From assembly GCA_002749535.1 (NCBI GenBank), contig MZZL01000023.1, positions 34,661 to 98,660 on the forward strand: a stretch of 64,000 nucleotides of DNA, written 5' to 3'. Position numbers and translations under genes: made by a program. The notes beneath the pieces were generated by a model. The model was not told the DNA's origin, searched no databases, and saw nothing but the letters and a program-made list of their open reading frames with translations. Source of the DNA: Apophysomyces variabilis. Its lineage: Eukaryota > Mucoromycota > Mucoromycetes > Mucorales > Mucoraceae. This document shows, piece after piece, positions 48,021 through 59,484 of this stretch (its first letter is position 1; each line of letters starts with the position of its first letter).

Positions 48021-48603
48021 CTTTTCATATTGGCAGTACCACAAAATTTAATTTATGATGATTTGATTCCTACACATATCTTTAACTGTAATGAATATAT
48101 AACTGTTTCGTGCTGAATCTCATAGACGCCATCATTATAAAATATACAGGAACATTTATCTCGTTATCTTAAGGATAGGATGAGACTTGTGGTATACGTC
48201 GCTGTCGTAGTGTGACTTCCTAGTACTTGTGTTCATGAACAGGATGATCGGAATTAACGTGTTTCTATTTACAGTGAACTTCTCTAGTTTGGAACATCGA
48301 CTGCACCTCTTCTCTAAATCAGAGATCTATCACCGAGGATGAAGACAAGGTGACACTGCTCTACCGCAGTTATTACACTTAGCTAAATCATACACCTATC
48401 GCCGAGAAGAACGTTCACTAATTACAAATCCCGCATAAGAGCAAATAATTATAAATAGGCAGACAAGTTGAATGAAATAAAGATATCCAACAGTCTCAAA
48501 GGATTCTATCCGTCCCTTTTTCTATCTACATATAACACAAGACTTCCATGACAAGCAAGTTTCCACTGATGATGAATATTGCCCTAGACTAAGTTTGCTT
48601 CAG

Positions 48604-48710
48604 ATACGGTGTTTCCCAAAAGTAATTTCGCAAACTACGAAAAATTTAATATCGCGTCAAGCACAGTTTTCCGAACGCGCCATGTAAATTACCTAGATGG
48701 GACTAGTAAT
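48604..48710 (+). repeat. Mariner/MITE-like terminal repeat, copy A
   Basis: The sequence tacggtgtttcccaaaagta, followed by atttcgcaaactacgaaaaa and later gtcaagcacagttttccgaa, matches a second copy at 54813-54975 in the same order. TA followed by CRGTNTYTCCCAAAA resembles a Tc1/mariner terminal inverted repeat. No inverted partner was found, so this is one end or a solo remnant. Confidence 0.5.
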
Positions 48711-51700
48711 CGTTGCAACTACAATGCGGCTGTTCTAAGCAGAGGAAGCCGCTCTCTTATTTCTACGGTGTCGTTAAACAATGCTGTTATGCTTGATGAC
48801 AGGGATTTCGTCAGACAATGCTTTTGGCATTAGAAATGTAGAGCATTTAAACGAAAAGCACAATGTCCTTTTCTGCTTTATGACTGTGTCCTTTGCATGG
48901 AATATCTCGGGGGCCTTTTTATAGATCGTGCGTACACGGTTTGTTCGTGCTTGTTTGCCTTTTCATTTGGCCTATGCAATTCTTTTTGCGGATGAGCTTG
49001 CTTGTCCTTTTATTTAAGTGACGGATTATTAAGAACAAAGTTCCGAATCGAAGCTAAGAGGACACCCTTCAAACCAATTACGCAACTTAAACCCAGCGCA
49101 TACATTGTTGTCTAATCGACAGAGAATAGACACATGAGAAAATGAATTAGTCTATTGATCTTTTCTGGTTATCGCTTTCTTCGAGTTTGATTCTATCCTT
49201 TCTAAATAACTACAAGTTATTCTATGAGTTACCGGCGCTCGAGGACACCTAATGGCGGCGTTAAAGTATCGATACTTTACGGGAGATGTAAGCATAACAA
49301 AGGTTTCATTCAAAGATGCCTATCCCTTTGCATCCTGTGCTTGTCTGGCGAATGCAATTGGCCTACCATCGCTGTTTTCTCCCATTCCCCAGAAAATGTT
49401 CTGGCCGGGTTGAACGTCCCTATTTCGGGCTCTATGGCATCTCTTGCAATGCTGTACTATATGAAGGGCATGTCCTACTGGCGTAGAAAACCTTTGCAGT
49501 GCGTACAGCGGTCATATAGGCTTGTGTCTGTTGACGGATTTGGACGCATCGACATAGATAGGAGCATTCACCGCTTGTCTGAAATCCATTAATGAATATC
49601 ATGTTCCTCTACTAAGATAGCCTTCGGCGAAATGTCTTGACAGGTACTGGTCTATGTCTTGTATATGCATGACCAAAGCTTCTACCGCCAGGTACTACAA
49701 CAATGTCTTCTGCTTTAGCTACAGCCCGTTTGATTCACAAGCATAACTCATGTAAAGCTTTTTGCGACCGGTGCTAAGTATACCATCGTAAAGTTCGTGC
49801 ACCAGCATGAAATTCCAAAAGACGGCCCATATGAGCAAATATTAAGCCGTCTCTTTGACCCGGTTGTCGAAGTCCTATAATGTCAAAAATTGAGACATTC
49901 TATCTACTATTCAACATAGTGCTTATGTCATCTGTGCTACCGGAACAGACAAGAGTGCAGTAAACGGCAGCGTCTCTATAAGTATACTTTGAAGGTATTT
50001 ACTTTGATAGGTTCTATTTTTCTTAATTCTGTCTACAGTCTTCTGAAGGAGGTCCAATGGTCTGTCTCTATATATGATTGCATAAAACTTATAAGTGGCA
50101 TTTGTACGGTGCTTTCCTGATATAAAGTGTTAATAAAGAATAGAAGCGCAATAAGTTCAGCCATACTGAAGATTATTCTTCAAGAAGTGCTGATAATGTC
50201 TTGTGGTCCGTTAGTAGCTTACGCTTTACATGTTGTAGTTGTTATTTCTAGGTTATTCTTAATCCTGCGTCAGATTACCTATTATTTAACCAATATTATG
50301 CTTGGGAAGTTAATCACGCTGTTACTAATTGTGAGCTGCCTGAAAGGATGATAATAAACGTATAGTTCCTCTGGTCCTAGTAGGGTTAATGATTTTATAT
50401 CCTACAGTGTGCTTCATGAATGTGTTCCGATTAGTTACATTAGGTAATAAAGGCTCTAACTGCAATTAAGGAAAATGCCTTCAGAATTGTTAATGATGGG
50501 TTTATGTATATCTTAAACGACATTATGCGTTTGTGTGCGTCAGATACGACAAGTATGTTAGCAAAATTTCCTTTATCAGTAATCTAGGACTTGGTCACTG
50601 ATTTCTCGCCATTATGAGCGAAGCGGCATATATACTCTTTATCATAACATCTCTCGCGCCTTTTAACATACGTTCTTTTTTTCGATGCAGCCAGAAGAGT
50701 AAATCTATCCAATGCATCAACGTGAAGTGGGTTCTTTTTTGAAATAGACGCAAACCAATGTTCAAACACTAGAGTTTGAGAACCTACTTTGAAAGAAGGT
50801 AGGCATAAAAGAGTCAATGGATGAACTGGAACAAAAAACTGAAACTCGGCTGCTTCACAGACTGCATGGTATTCGGCACGGAACAAACCGAAACCTTGTG
50901 ATCCGTCCTCACTAACAACTTGAGAATTTATCCGATAATTTGATAAAATGCCGCTTTCACTGTGCTGCCTGCTCATAGAATGACAAGCGTTGATAAAAGC
51001 CGTCTATTTAAGCTTTCCTCTTACTGATAGTTCCTTTATTTATTTGCAATCTGAGTGTAACAAAGGGCCGGGTTTCTACTAGGAGCTAACCTCGCAAATG
51101 CTGAGATCAACTGTTGTACTTTGATATCTACAGATACGGTACGTTCAAATTGATGAGATTTTTGCTACTTGTATGCTTTAGTTTGGAAGTGTATGATGAT
51201 CACTTCTGTGCATGCTTGTTCGTAGACAACAGCAAGGTCTTTCGAGATCGTATGCTTATAAAGTTACCTATACATGATCCGCATTTGCTATGGATGTTAT
51301 CCTTGCCTTAAATTGCGGTTCAAGCATCGCATCAAAGATATTTCTTTAGCTTGGTTGAACCATGAAAGCCATAAAATAGAAGTAAGCATACCATTTTCAC
51401 CCGATCCGACGATATGAAACGGTTTTCTATTTCTCATGGATGAGCTCCGCAAAATGTCCGCAGCTTTATGACGCATTGACTGAACAATGGTTCAGAATAC
51501 ATGCTCAAGCGCTTAGGATTCAAGATTTAGAATTAGCATTTAGGATTATGAACGAGAATTTAGAGTGTTTAGAGTGTTTAGGCCTCAGGAATTTAGTATT
51601 CAATGCAAAATTGCGGTATAAACTCCAATAGAACTTCTACTGTTATAAGAACTTGCGGTGCTGTCGCAAAGAAAAACTTGACTTCAGCGGAATACGCTAT

Positions 51701-51885
51701 CTTTCACCTGACGGACACTTTCCCTTTTAGTAGCTCGGGACACGCAGCTATCATCTTGTGATATGCACTGAACGGTAGACAAACAAATTTGGTTTTGCCA
51801 GGTCTCATCGGGTAGTCACGCTAAGGTATAATATTGCATTTGGCTTTCTGTTGAGTTTTTTCTCTTTCTTCTCAGTTTACAATAC
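48711..51885. other. Gene-poor stretch before the amine oxidase
   Basis: No recognisable gene. Open frames: plus 49224-49592 (122 codons, MSYRRSRTPNGGVKVS...) and minus 50976-50584 (listed separately). Near 49800 a frame reads HQHEIPKDGPYEQILSRLFD before a stop, a possible decayed coding piece. A short tandem run (ttagagtgtttagagtgttt, ~51560) is also present. Confidence 0.3.
50584..50976 (-). CDS. Hypothetical 130-aa protein
   Basis: A complete ATG-to-stop frame with reasonable composition. It has a hydrophobic central part (FQFFVPVHPLTLLCLPSFKV) and a basic C-terminal part (KKRTYVKRRERCYDKEYI). No family is recognised, nothing supports transcription, and it sits in a gene-poor stretch. It may be a chance frame or a transposon fragment. 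Confidence 0.25.
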   Translation of the reverse strand: MSRQHSESGILSNYRINSQVVSEDGSQGFGLFRAEYHAVCEAAEFQFFVPVHPLTLLCLPSFKVGSQTLVFEHWFASISKKNPLHVDALDRFTLLAASKKRTYVKRRERCYDKEYICRFAHNGEKSVTKS

Positions 51886-53782
51886 ATGATTTGGATGGAT
51901 AGATCAGCGTTACTATTTATTCTGCTTATATTTCTTTATATACCATCCATACTATGCCAGGTTCATGCCACGAAGGTCGTTATTCTGGGCGCTGGTGCAG
52001 CGGGAATTGCAGCGGCAAGGACACTTAATAAAATGAACGTTACGGACTTTATTATTCTGGATGCGCAACCTTTTATTGGAGGTAACAAGCAGCTGTCAAC
52101 CATATCATCGTTACTTGCGCTAAATCCCCAGAGAAACAGGTAGAGTTCAGCATGTAGAATTCGGTAATTATCAAGTTGAGCTTGGAGCCAATTGGGTAAT
52201 GCATATTAGGTTCATATCATGTGGATTAATCATGTGGAACCGTGACCTCAATGTTAAAATTTGCGCCAATCTTTCCAGATATACGGAAAAGGAGATAATC
52301 CTATATATTGGCTGTCAACGCAGCACGGATTGGAAACAGTGAAAAACGATAAAAGCAATCTTGTGTTCTTTGATACCAAAGGACCTATTTCCTCGCACGT
52401 TGGCAGACCGATCTATGAATTGTTTGGGAATGTAATGCAAGATCTTGTCCATTATGCAGGTACCGATCCCTTCTTAAACCGTCGCCAGATAGCTTACAGA
52501 CATGCTAATTGACTAATAGACCAGCGTATGAAACAAAATCGGGTGGATGTATCTGGCAGGGTCGCACTCAGCTTGCTGGGGTGGTGTCCTGATACGCCTT
52601 TGAAAGCAGCTATAGAATACTTTGCTCTAGACTGGGAGTTGGCTGAACCTGCAGATATATCATCCTTGGATTATGCTACAGGAACAATGGACATGATAGA
52701 TGGGAGTTACCCTGCGGGCAATGAATTTGTCATTGACAAAAGGTTAAATATGCCGTTGCGAAGCTTCGATTCCGAGACTGATCTCTATCTCGGTAGGGGA
52801 TTTAACTTTATTTTACGACAAGAGGCCGCCACGTTTCTGCGGGATGATGACCCTCGTTTAATGCTTGGTAGCCGTATCTCCGACGTTTTTTATAACGATC
52901 ATAATATCATGGTTGTCACAGACAACGGACATACAATCGTAGCGGACTACGCAATATGTACTTTTTCGTAAGTCACTCAGTCAATGACACGTGGGATTTT
53001 ACCGTGTCCGTAGGCTAGGTGTTCTCCAGGGAAACGATGTACATTTTCATCCACCGTTTCCCGAATGGAAACGGGAAGCATTGTTGAGCTTCCACATGAC
53101 TACATATACTAAAATATTCCTAAAATTTGACAGAAAGTTTTGGGAAGATTGGCAGGTAAACAACGTCTTGATATTACACTGTATGAAACACGTAATTCTT
53201 GTACAGTTTGCCGTTTACGCTAGTCCCAAGTCGGAAACCGGTTCACAGTATATCGTATGGCAAAATCTCAATGCGCCAGGCTACCTTGGTGAGCGGGAAC
53301 ATATATTGATGGTTACTACAACGTATAGAGATTCGGAACGGATCGAGCACATGATTGATAGCGATATCCAACGAGAAATTGTACAAGTATTAAGGAATAT
53401 GTTTGGCCAAGACATCCCGGAGCCATCTGCTATCCTGGTTCCCCGCTGGCATAGTAACCCTCTTTTTCGTGGGTCCTATTCGAATTGGCCCATTGGAGCT
53501 TTTGAGAAGCACCATCAGAACTTGAGAGCTCCCTTAGGAGAAATACCACGCCTCTGGTTTGCTGGTGAAGCTACATCGAAGCAACAGTATGGGTTTCTTC
53601 ATGGTGCCTGGCTGGAAGGTATCTCTATCGCAGAAAAGGTTGCAGAATGTATTACGCATAAGTGTCCCGTGCCTTCTTTTGATGAATATGTTACGGGATG
53701 CGAAGACAGTTTTCGCTTCCGCCGTCAGAAACCTTTAAAGTTTTATAATCAAGCAGGAAAACGATCTGACCTTCTTCCGTAA
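51886..53782 (+). CDS. Secreted FAD-dependent amine (polyamine) oxidase
   Basis: Seven exons (51886-52081, 52140-52195, 52279-52459, 52520-52742, 52797-52967, 53014-53155, 53207-53782) join in phase to 514 residues. A signal peptide (ALLFILLIFLYIPSILC) precedes the FAD-binding βαβ (KVVILGAGAAGIAAARTL). Next come IGGRVQHVEF and the VELGANW motif created by splicing. A second FAD-contact block follows: RLWFAGEATSKQQYGFLHGA then WLEGISIAEKVAECI. The family oxidises polyamines to aldehydes, releasing hydrogen peroxide and a shorter amine. A signal peptide with no retention signal suggests an extracellular or vacuolar enzyme. The Lys typical of the active site could not be placed with certainty. 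No partner genes adjoin it. Confidence 0.92.
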
Positions 53783-54559
53783 TGGCTAACGACGGTAAAG
53801 ATATATGTACCGGCTCTTAACTGCAACGTATGGCTGATCTTTACGCTTGCTATTTCGTACATAAACAATGAAAAATGTACCTAATGCTGTCACGTATGTG
53901 TTGTAGTCGTGCTGAAGGGAAAAAAATAAGACGTATTACATTGTTGCTTGTTGTACTGATATAATGCTAATTTTTCACAGTGAGTTTGCATCCTTTGGAC
54001 GAAAGTAAAAGAAGGAAAAGAAAGCTCTCTAATATTTTGAATGAACAAACAGTAAAGAGGATAAAAAAGGTGTCAGTAGCAAACTGCATAAATAAGCCAA
54101 AGCGAACGAAAGAAAGGGCTTAAGATAGAGACAAAAGAAAAAAAGGAAAAAAAGTAATTGATCTGAAAAATAGCTCGTCGGAATTGGCGAGGAGAGGCCA
54201 TCCTCCGATATTATAGGTCTGTAGAAAGAGACAATAAGGAAACCCTTAATCGTGCAAGCGGTAAATGTTTGTCAATGATGGTGCCAGGGTGTGGTACATA
54301 CGGTGCTCATTTTAAATAAGTGTATATATTATTTGACAGAGGACGTTTATAAGAGAAGACAGTGGAAAAAACGTACAGAAATATTCCTATGAAAATTAAT
54401 GGCAGTAAGAGAACGATTGAACATATTATTACTGGTCCAATAATCCTCCAATGATCTGATAACGCCCAATAACCTAACAATAGCTAAATATATTATAATA
54501 GCAAAACGTAGTTCACAAGAACGAATAAGAAAGGTAAAGGCCATATCAAGATACTTTTA
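53783..54559. other. Intergenic 3' to the amine oxidase
   Basis: A-rich (aaagaaaaaaaggaaaaaaa near 54135), with one 65-codon minus frame (54544-54347) lacking any motif. It probably contains the 3' ends of the two convergent neighbours. Confidence 0.3.
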
Positions 54560-54757
54560 CTAATCAGAATCCACCTTTACTTTTTTATCCTTTTTTTTTG
54601 GCTCATGCAAGAGGTCGTTCATTTTTTTAACTTCGACTTTGGAGAAACCGTTACGGTTGTTTTGGAACGTGACAAGAGTAGCGACAGATTCATCTGCACG
54701 ATTTCCAAGAAATCTATGGCGCCAATTTCGGTTACCAGTCAGTACTTCTGACGACAT
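54560..54757 (-). CDS. Hypothetical 65-aa basic protein
   Basis: A single-exon frame beginning in a strong start context (gccaccATGT). The N-terminal part is MSSEVLTGNRNWRHRFLGNR, then VATLVTFQNNRNGFSKVEVK, and a lysine-rich tail (EPKKKDKKVKVDSD). It is small, hydrophilic and soluble. No family is recognised, though length, start context and composition are compatible with a real gene. It lies between the oxidase and the mariner-rich region. Confidence 0.35.
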   Translation of the reverse strand: MSSEVLTGNRNWRHRFLGNRADESVATLVTFQNNRNGFSKVEVKKMNDLLHEPKKKDKKVKVDSD

Positions 54758-54812
54758 GGTGGCAAATGTTCAACAGCAGCCAACGATAGAAATGATTCAA
54801 ATACTTAATGTT

Positions 54813-54975
54813 ATACAGTATCTCCCAAAAACAATTTCGCAAACTACGAAAATCTCGGTCGCAGTGCAGTGGAAGTGGTCAATTGGAACTCTTATAACAT
54901 GACAATTAATGTAATTTGTTAGTGTCAAGCCCAGTTTCCAAAATGCGCCAAAGTGAATTTGCTACATGCGACTTT
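54813..54975 (+). repeat. Mariner/MITE-like terminal repeat, copy B
   Basis: tacagtatctcccaaaaaca, atttcgcaaactacgaaaat, then gtcaagcccagtttccaaaa and gcgccaaagtgaatttgcta parallel copy A at 48604 in the same orientation. About 60 extra bases are inserted between the blocks. It ends just before the left end of the 7.2-kb mariner element, so the large element landed beside or within an older one. Confidence 0.5.
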
Positions 54976-54994
54976 AATTTTTAGAAATAAAGTA

Positions 54995-55120
54995 CCGGAT
55001 TTTTCCTTTGATTTAGCGTGCAAGAGAAAACTTTTGGCGTGCAAATAAAAAGGTGTGTGCGCGCGAACCACTGGCGGTGCACGCAAACCATTTTTGTGCC
55101 AAGCGCAGCCATATTTTCGT
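54995..55120 (+). repeat. Left terminal inverted repeat of the mariner element
   Basis: It reads tttagcgtgcaagagaaaac, then ttttggcgtgcaaataaaaa and tgcacgcaaaccatttttgt. This is nearly the reverse complement of 62053-62178 with scattered substitutions. It contains several GCGTGC/GCACGC units that may bind transposase. Confidence 0.8.
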
Positions 55121-55264
55121 GCGCGTAGACCATATTCATTGGTTCTTATTCAGCTCAAGTACATTCAGCGCAGTATGGGAGGTAAGGCGCATATTCCATC
55201 TCCAGTATCAGTAGTACAATATCACCACATTCGCATAATTCGGCGGAATTGCTACGAGCACTTT

Positions 55265-55600
55265 TTTCGCGCACTCCCACTTTCGGGCAATCTCGCTTTC
55301 GGGCACTCTTCTTTCAAACACTTCCACTGTTCAGGTATTTTTTTATTTTTTTATTTTTTGCTTGTTAGCATACTTTAGTTTTCGGACACTGTCATATATA
55401 CTGCTATTGGTAATGTCTCTTTTTTGCGTACCGCTGGTTATTGTGCCGCTCTGCTTTTGGGCACTCCTAGCTTTTTGAGTACTCCTAGCGTTTGGGCACT
55501 CCGCGCTTGACAGACATTCGTATGTTCTCTGGCATTCACTGAGTTGACTGGTAGCGGAGCCAAAATTATTGGGGGAATAGTGCCCGAAGGGAGTGCCCAT
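55265..55600. repeat. Cluster of GGGCACTC-like units
   Basis: Variants of TTTSGGGCACTC recur: near 55282 (tttcgggcaatctc), 55297, 55458 and 55490, with gagtactcc near 55479. Inverted forms (agtgcccgaagggagtgccc) lie at ~55578-55598. Spacing is irregular and the units lie just inside the left terminal repeat, a position typical of subterminal transposase-binding sites. Confidence 0.45.
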
Positions 55601-56042
55601 AGTAATTCCCAATTCGGGTCCAAGAACAGCATTCACATTAGAACATATCTGCTCATTGGACAGAAAAATGGTGGCAAGGCTAATACAAATGTTTTCATCC
55701 GTGCTTTATCGTGAATTCTCGTATGAAATTAACCTTGAAGAGTTGATATGTTGCTTAATACCAAACAAGTGCCTTGTAGCCTAAAGTAGGGATGTATATG
55801 GTCGGATCTGCAATATCAACTGAACTAGCAGAAATACTACCTACATAAGCCAAACTTCGAAATAATAGTAAAAATCAAGACTGTACAAAATTAGAAGAAG
55901 ATTGCACTCTCTTAACAGTACTGTTTCATCGATTTCCAAGTAGCTCCTCTTTCCAGCACATACTAAAAGCAGTCGTCTTTTGAAACACTGCTTACTTTCT
56001 ATGATCGACTCACATGGTATGATCACAACGATGGGTTAAGCT

Positions 56043-57043
56043 TTAATGATAATAAAATATGGTACTGAGACATTGCTTATAATTTTCTTCACATTTTACG
56101 ATCATATCCTTCAAATCATCGATTGTAATGGTATTTGTTGCGTCAATAATTCGTGAGGTCAATGTCTCATCATCTCCCAGTGATTTACGATCCACTTTGC
56201 TGATCAATAATGTCCAGAATCGCACGCAGCGATGCAAATCACACGGGATAAGCGGGATTCGTAGATACTTATACCCATGATCGACGAACCTTGATTGAAC
56301 AGTAGCTTGATCATCTAAAGGTACATTATTTGCCAGGATATAACATCCCGCAAACACAATGTGCTGACCCATTATTGCCAACGTTTCGTTTACAAACTTC
56401 AAATATTGCATTTGATGGCCTTATAATTTGGTAGCTGCAACTTGATGTTTATAACCCCGATTGCACAATATGCCACGAGCATTTTACGTGTTTGCTTTCG
56501 AACGTTTGCTATCTTTTCCTTGGACGACCAAGACCTTGAGACCCTCATAGACAGAGCAAAAGTTGCTTCGTCGATGAAGATACAAGTGCGAGTGTAATCC
56601 AAATCGGGTTGTGTCCAATCTCTTAAAAAAGCGTTCCGTTCGTGTAACTCATCTTCGCAGTTGGCACAATTCAACTTCGGCATATATTCAAACGAGATAT
56701 TGTACTCATTCTTCATCAAGGTGTCAACAGATGAGTTTGTAATCTGCAAATTCTCAAATTGCTGAATAAGGCTCTTCTGAATGTCATCGATTGATGCTTC
56801 CGGATTTTTGTCTATGTAATTCCGTATATATGATATATGTTCACCAGAAAGATGCTGTTTGTTGATGTGATTTTGAGTCGTTCTTCGTTTACCCGTATTG
56901 TATTCTTTAACCCACCGTTGGACTGATCGGACAGGCACATCAAATACCTTTGCTGCTGCTCTGGCTGAAACACATTTCTCTATCACATAGCTGACGACCT
57001 TATTTTTTGTATCAGCTGTGTGATTTTTCATTGTAAGAAGCAA
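56043..57043 (-). pseudogene. Second Tc1/mariner-like transposase, inactive
   Basis: Two overlapping frames (57043-56399, 56411-56043) with a frameshift between them encode one transposase-like protein. An N-terminal HTH (SARAAAKVFDVPVRSVQRWV) is followed by the first catalytic block (TCIFIDEATFALSM) with its Asp. The second block reads HIVFAGCYILANNVPLD, where D-N-A-P has become N-N-V-P. The third reads IPCDLHRCVRFW in place of SPxLNPIExFW, so the Glu is lost. It is more diverged than the plus-strand transposase, and no flanking inverted repeats of its own were found. Confidence 0.7.
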
Positions 57044-57305
57044 TAAGATAAAGAGACGAAAAAGAAAACGAGGATACGACTAAAACAAATGAAACAAGGC
57101 GACATGCCGTCATCAAACGTGTGCCACGTTGCTGCCCTTATCTGCGCCCAGCCGACAGTACAGCAGGCAAGCGATGCATTAACAGTTACAATGCGCCAAT
57201 AATTTCAGAAAAAAATGCGCCTAGTGCGATCTGCAGTGAACTGTAACGTGTTCTAAAAAGCTTGTGTGTGAAACAAAACAACGGGGCTATGCGACAAAAT
57301 AATTT

Positions 57306-57372
57306 GTGGATAGTTTTTGGATAGTTTATGGATGGTTTATAGATGGTTTATAGATGGTTTATAGATGGTTTG
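57306..57372 (+). repeat. Tandem 11-mer array at left edge of DIRS-like element
   Basis: Repeats of GGTTTATAGAT (variants ggatagttt, ggatggttt) run up to the left end of the DIRS-like element. Two more copies appear in the same orientation at 59531-59558 on its right side. They may mark the integration site or reflect local slippage. Confidence 0.55.
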
Positions 57373-57399
57373 TTGAGCGGTTAGTCCGTAGGGCTAACC

Positions 57400-57520
57400 G
57401 AATCGGAACCCATAGATGCTGTGATCATCTCATGAGCTTTACTGAGCGAAACATATCCAATCGAAAAAATCTTGTGAACAATAAAATTTTGAAAGGAAAC
57501 AAAGCAATGCTCCTCGATCA
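57400..57520 (+). repeat. Left inverted repeat of the DIRS-like element
   Basis: It reads aatcggaacccatagatgct ... aaagcaatgctcctcgatca. It is the reverse complement of 59364-59484 apart from a few substitutions and one-base indels. Confidence 0.8.
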
Positions 57521-57564
57521 ACTAGAGAGCTGGACTGAAAGGGAAGGGATAGGGGTGGGACCCT

Positions 57565-57615
57565 CTATGGGTTCTGATTCGAGTCCGTAGGGCTAACCGA
57601 ATCGGAACCCATAGA
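57565..57615. repeat. Hairpin repeat inside the DIRS-like element
   Basis: CTATGGGTTCTGATTCG pairs with CGAATCGGAACCCATAG around a short loop (agtccgtagggctaac). The same unit is repeated in both terminal repeats (57390-57414 and inverted at ~59470-59500). Three copies, one internal, resemble the internal complementary region through which DIRS elements circularise. Confidence 0.6.
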
Positions 57616-57748
57616 GTGCTGAACTCCCACAGAGAAGCAGCGGCAAGTGAACGAAGGAGGAAAAAACAGAAGAAAATCACATATGAAAGAGAATCTAAGA
57701 ATGGTTGAAAAGGGAAAAACAAAAGGAAAAATGTCTATAAAGGATTTG

Positions 57749-58737
57749 TCAATCCTGGTGTTCGTCTCCTGCTTGAAGGACCCGGGCAGAGATGTTGCCC
57801 GCCAGTTGTCTGGTACGGCGATAATGGGTGTCAAAAACCGTGGAGGACGACCAGTTTCCCATAGTCAAGACATCTTCTAAGGGAGCACCGTGTAGGAGGG
57901 CCAAATCAGAGGCTACCGAACGAACGCTGGGAGCAGATGGTGCCGCATCCGTGAGAGACTTGGCGAGGAGTCGCCGAAGCCAACCAGAGATTGTAGCCAC
58001 TTGAACGCCCGCTGTCACGTCCACACTGTTGACCAGGAGGGAGTCCGGAGGTCGTAATCGTGCACCAGGATGGTCGCGCAGAGCCACATAAGCCTTCACC
58101 GGGGCAGAGAGAGGGGTGCCGTGATGTAAGTGTTGAGAGACTTGAGATTGAACACCGGACGATGGCCTCCGTTTTTCTTGTCGATGATGAACATCGTGCT
58201 GGTGAAACCCGGAGATGAGTCGGCCGGTTCGATTGCCCGTTTGATAAGAAGTGAAGCGATTTCTTCCCGAAGCAAGTGTTGTTGGATTGCGTTTCTTGGG
58301 AGAGTAGGAAAGGTACTGTGCGAAAGAGGCGGGTTCTTTTGGAAGAGCATGCGAAAGCCTTCTTGAACGACAGAATGAACCCATGTAGAATCCGTCAGGC
58401 GTCGCCATGCTAGTGCAAAGCGCTGAAGCCGGCCCCCTACTGGGAGTCGGTCCCGTCCGCGAGGTTGTTGCGGAACGGGTTGTTGGATCTTATCTGAGAG
58501 GATTGCGGTCTTGCAGATTGGTGGCTCCTTTGCGTTTGTTGGAAGGGGGGCCCATCCGGCGGGGAGTCGAGGTGAAATCGGGTTGCCCGCCACCTCCCAG
58601 CGGCGGGACGCCTCGAAAAAACGATGAAGACTTTCCCGGGCGAGCAGGCCGTGCATCCTTGATGGTCTTTTGGAATGCTGCGTTGGTGGACACCGTGTCT
58701 TTAAAGCGTTCCGGATCCATAGTATAATCCTTGTCAT
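57749..58737 (-). pseudogene. DIRS-like pol: RT N-terminal part fused to recombinase C-terminal part
   Basis: The frame 58737-58096 contains the RT entry region: GGRLQRFALAWRRLTDSTWV, LLREEIASLLIKRAIEPADS, GFTSTMFIIDKKNGGHRPVF, NLKSLNTYI. It stops before the catalytic YxDD. In the overlapping frame, from ~58110 to 57749, the sequence becomes the end of a tyrosine recombinase: WLRRLLAKSLTDAAPSAPSV, SDLALLHGAPLEDVLTMGNW, SSSTVFDTHYRR, with the late Arg, Trp and nucleophile Tyr. The His of HxxR is replaced. The join changes frame and marks a deletion of RT core, RNase H and N-terminal recombinase. Confidence 0.7.
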
Positions 58738-59376
58738 CTAGTTGGAGTGAATAAGAGGGGTTCACCGCCCTCAAAGCGATGGAATTACGGGCCGTGTTGG
58801 CTTGGCCAGCCACATGCAACGTCAGAGTACGAGCGTCGTTCAGAATGGCGAATACGCGGGCTCGATGTTCGACAGGAAGCAGGGGAAAAAGAACATGGCC
58901 CAAGACATCTAAGGGACGAAGGATTGCCGAAGTAGCATACTGCAACGCACGCAAAGACTGGTCCTCCAGCTTTTGACCTCTGGAGAAATGGCGTTCCGCT
59001 TGAGGCAGAGTGGCGGGGGGGAGTACTTCAGACCCGAGAGAGGAGGATATCTATCGATTATCATTTTGCGTTCTTCATCCGATAGCGTCTGAGCGAAAAT
59101 AGCCCTATCCAAGGTGGGCATGAGATCCCGAAGAGCAGGATCCGCCTGCCATTCATAATGAGGTCTAGTGGCCAAATTATGGTAGGTGCCTTCAGGCACC
59201 GATTGAGCCGTTTCCGAAGAAGCAAGCAATTGTTCAATGACCGCCTATTGGCGAGCCACCTGTTGCACTAGTTCCTGTAACTGCGTGGCAGTTGCGTCTT
59301 GCGAAGAAGGTAAGTCCATGTGAACTTGCAAAGCTGCGGATATGTCCAGCGAGCGAAAAAGATGATCGAGGAGCAT
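58490..59376 (-). pseudogene. DIRS-like gag (ORF1) pseudogene
   Basis: The start codon at 59376 lies inside the right terminal repeat (MLLDHLFRSLDISAALQVH). The frame runs through a TAG near 59245 and then TYHNLATRPHYEWQADPALR and LSDEERKMIIDRYPPLSGLK. A one-base frameshift near 58965 (in aaaagctgg) leads to LRALQYATSAILRPLDVLGH and a proline/glycine-rich basic C-terminus. The helical, cysteine-free capsid-like region and its position match DIRS ORF1. The stop and the frameshift make it inactive. Confidence 0.65.
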
Positions 59377-59484
59377 TGCTTTGTTTTCTTTCAAAATTTT
59401 ATTTGTTCACGAAATTTTTTCGATTGGATATGTTTCGCTCAATAAAGCTCATGAGATGATCACAGCATCTATGGGTTCCGATTC
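59364..59484 (+). repeat. Right inverted repeat of the DIRS-like element
   Basis: The inverted copy of 57400-57520. It contains the gag start codon. Confidence 0.8.
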
